Source: Allobrachymonas sp. (GTDB lineage Bacteria > Pseudomonadota > Gammaproteobacteria > Burkholderiales > Burkholderiaceae_C). From it: a DNA stretch of 8,373 bases. Shown here piece by piece: positions 6,961 to 8,373 of the stretch. The number at the start of each line of letters is the position of its first letter. The stretch's first letter is position 1. The translations under genes and the position numbers were made by a program. Under the pieces are notes generated by a model that did no database searches, had not been told where the DNA came from, and saw only the letters and a program-made list of their open reading frames with translations. The DNA lies in assembly GCA_012036375.1 (NCBI GenBank), contig JAAUOI010000116.1, positions 1 through 8,373 of the forward strand. The letters are read 5' to 3'.

Positions 6961-8212
6961 ATGCTGAAATTATCAAAATTGGCCACTGCAATGGCTCTAG
7001 CCGCAGGCGCTTTGGCGGTGCAAGCTGCTGAAGTTGAAGTGCTCCACTACTGGACATCGGGTGGCGAAGCCAAATCGGTGGCCGAGTTGAAAAAGATGCT
7101 GGAGGCCAAAGGCCACAAGTGGAAAGACTTTGCAGTGGCGGGCGGCGGTGGAGACAACGCGCAGACGGCTTTGAAGAGCCGCGCTGTGGCGGGCAACCCA
7201 CCCGCAGCAGCTCAGGTCAAAGGCCCTGCGATTCAAGACTGGGCCAATGAAGGCATGTTGGCCAATATCGATGCGGTGGCCAAGGCTGAGAAGTGGGACG
7301 ATCTGTTGCCCAAAGTGGTGGGCGATGTCATGAAAAGCAAGGGCAACTATGTGGCCGCACCGGTGAACGTGCACCGCGTCAATTGGATGTGGGCCAATCC
7401 TGATGTGCTGAAAAAAGCCGGTGTCTCTGGCATGCCCAAGACTTGGGATGAGTTCTTCGTGGCAGCTGACAAGATCAAAAAATCAGGCGATGTGGCGCTG
7501 GCGCATGGCGGCCAGAATTGGCAAGACTTTACGGTATTTGAATCGGTGGCGCTCGGTGTTGGTGGCGCAAAGTATTACAACGACGCGCTGGTCAAGCTCG
7601 ATCCCAAAGCCCTGCAAAGCCCAACCACCACCAAGGTGCTAGAAACGTTTAAAAAGCTCAAAGGCTACACCGATAACGCCTCCAATGGCCGCGATTGGAA
7701 TTTGACGACCGCTATGGTGATTCAGGGCAAAGCCGGCTTCCAATTCATGGGTGATTGGGCCAAAGGTGAGTTCACCGCCGCTGGCAAAAAACCCGGTGAA
7801 GGCTTCCTCTGCGCCGCAGCGCCCGGCACGGCGAACGCCTACACGTTTAACGTGGATAGCTTCATCCTGTTCAAGCTCAAAGACGCAGGCGCACAAAAAG
7901 CGCAAGCCGATTTGGCCAGCGCGATTCTCTCCAAAGAATTCCAAGAGGTGTTCAACCAAAACAAAGGCTCGATCCCCGTGCGTTTGGGTCATGACATGAG
8001 CAAGTTCGATGCCTGTGCACAGTTGTCTGCAAAAGACTTCGTCGCCACCGCCAAGAGCGGCGGCCTCGTGCCATCTGTCGCTCACGGCATGGCGATCAAG
8101 CCAGCAGCAGAAGGCAGCGATCAAAGACATGATCAGCGCCTACTGGAATGACGACAAAATGAGCGTGGCCGATGCGCAGAAGAAGCTGGTGACGGCTGCT
8201 GCGACGAAGTAA
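6961..8212 (+). CDS. gtsA: Sugar ABC transporter periplasmic substrate-binding protein, GtsA-like (glucose/mannose type), interrupted by a +1 indel near 8113
   Basis: This is an extracellular solute-binding protein that captures a sugar in the periplasm and delivers it to an ABC permease. The signal peptide is MLKLSKLATAMALAAGALAVQA, cleaved near residue 22 with no lipobox Cys, so the protein is soluble. The mature part starts with EVEVLHYWTSGGEAKSV and shows GGGGDNAQTALKSRAVAGNPP, APVNVHRVNWMWANPDV, LAHGGQNWQDFTVFE and FMGDWAKGEF, closely like the Pseudomonas glucose-binding protein GtsA as recalled. Two Cys (284 and 352) match positions that are also Cys in GtsA and may pair. After GAA (8110-8112) one extra G (8113 or 8114) shifts the frame. 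Removing it restores KPAAEAAIKDMISAYW and a stop at 8210-8212, giving 416 aa. Without correction the tail would be garbled and end at 8151. The exact sugar is inferred; permease genes are not in view. Confidence 0.9.
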
Positions 8213-8252
8213 TTTGTGGCTGCGATATCTGGGCTGTAGAAAAAGCCTAGGT

Positions 8253-8292
8253 AACGCGAAAAGCGCAAAAAGAACGCGAAAAACGCGAAAAA
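8253..8292 (+). repeat. Degenerate tandem repeat of AACGCGAAAA units
   Basis: Three copies of AACGCGAAA(A) start at 8253, 8273 and 8282, with a variant GCGCAAAAAG at 8263-8272 filling the space, giving about four units of roughly 10 nt. It starts 40 nt after the stop of the sugar-binding protein gene. The window's last bases (CTTTTGCGTT, 8364-8373) resemble the unit in the opposite orientation. The role is unknown; it lies where a terminator or an RNA processing site before permease genes might be expected. Confidence 0.55.
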
Positions 8293-8303
8293 TCCATAAT
8301 GGA
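8293..8303. repeat. Short inverted repeat TCCAT-A-ATGGA
   Basis: Five-base arms surround a single base directly after the tandem repeat. A one-base spacer cannot form an RNA hairpin loop, so it would be a protein-binding dyad if anything. The rest of 8213-8373 contains no gene that can be recognised. Confidence 0.25.
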
Positions 8304-8373
8304 TTAATTGGCGTTAGCTATGTGGTTTTGTTTTTGATCTAGATACAACACCGTCATGAGTTTCTTTTGCGTT

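Noticed and set aside
6767..7201. Minus-strand open frame covering the start of the sugar-binding protein gene
   Set aside because: It overlaps the signal peptide region of a clear family member and shows no domain or plausible start context.

Overview
The window looks like chromosomal DNA of a betaproteobacterium of the order Burkholderiales, most likely Comamonadaceae or a close relative. The clues are the gene order mreB-mreC-mreD-mrdA, the proline-rich MreC N-terminus (MPLGTLDRAPPPFF), a periplasmic glucose/mannose-type binding protein, and moderate GC content. The taxonomic call rests on recalled family sequences, not on a search.

Layout. Positions 1-4427 (+ strand) hold the rod-shape operon: the 3' five-sixths of mreB, then mreC (GTG start), mreD (ATGA overlap with mreC) and mrdA (PBP2). 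MreB filaments organise the elongasome, MreC and MreD couple it to the periplasm, and PBP2 cross-links new lateral-wall peptidoglycan. rodA, the usual partner after mrdA, does not follow. Positions 4516-6686 (- strand, convergent with mrdA) hold two genes for exported proteins of unassigned function: a 293-aa secreted protein with an alpha/beta-hydrolase-like AHSAG elbow, transcribed first, and a 418-aa membrane-anchored periplasmic protein, probably in one transcript. An AT-rich divergent intergenic region (6687-6960) follows. Positions 6961-8212 (+ strand) hold a sugar ABC transporter substrate-binding protein resembling GtsA. Last comes a 161-nt tail (8213-8373) with a short degenerate tandem repeat and no recognisable gene.

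The most striking property is that four of the seven genes (mreD, mrdA, the anchored protein gene and the sugar-binding protein gene) are each broken by one indel, and each can be explained as a one-base change in the length of a short homopolymer. Beyond each break the reading frame continues with well-conserved sequence, and core shape genes are among those hit. Sequencing or assembly error is therefore far more likely than real gene decay. The gene coordinates given here span the full corrected genes. The best candidate for undescribed biology is the exported two-gene pair at 4516-6686; the rest is ordinary housekeeping and transport.
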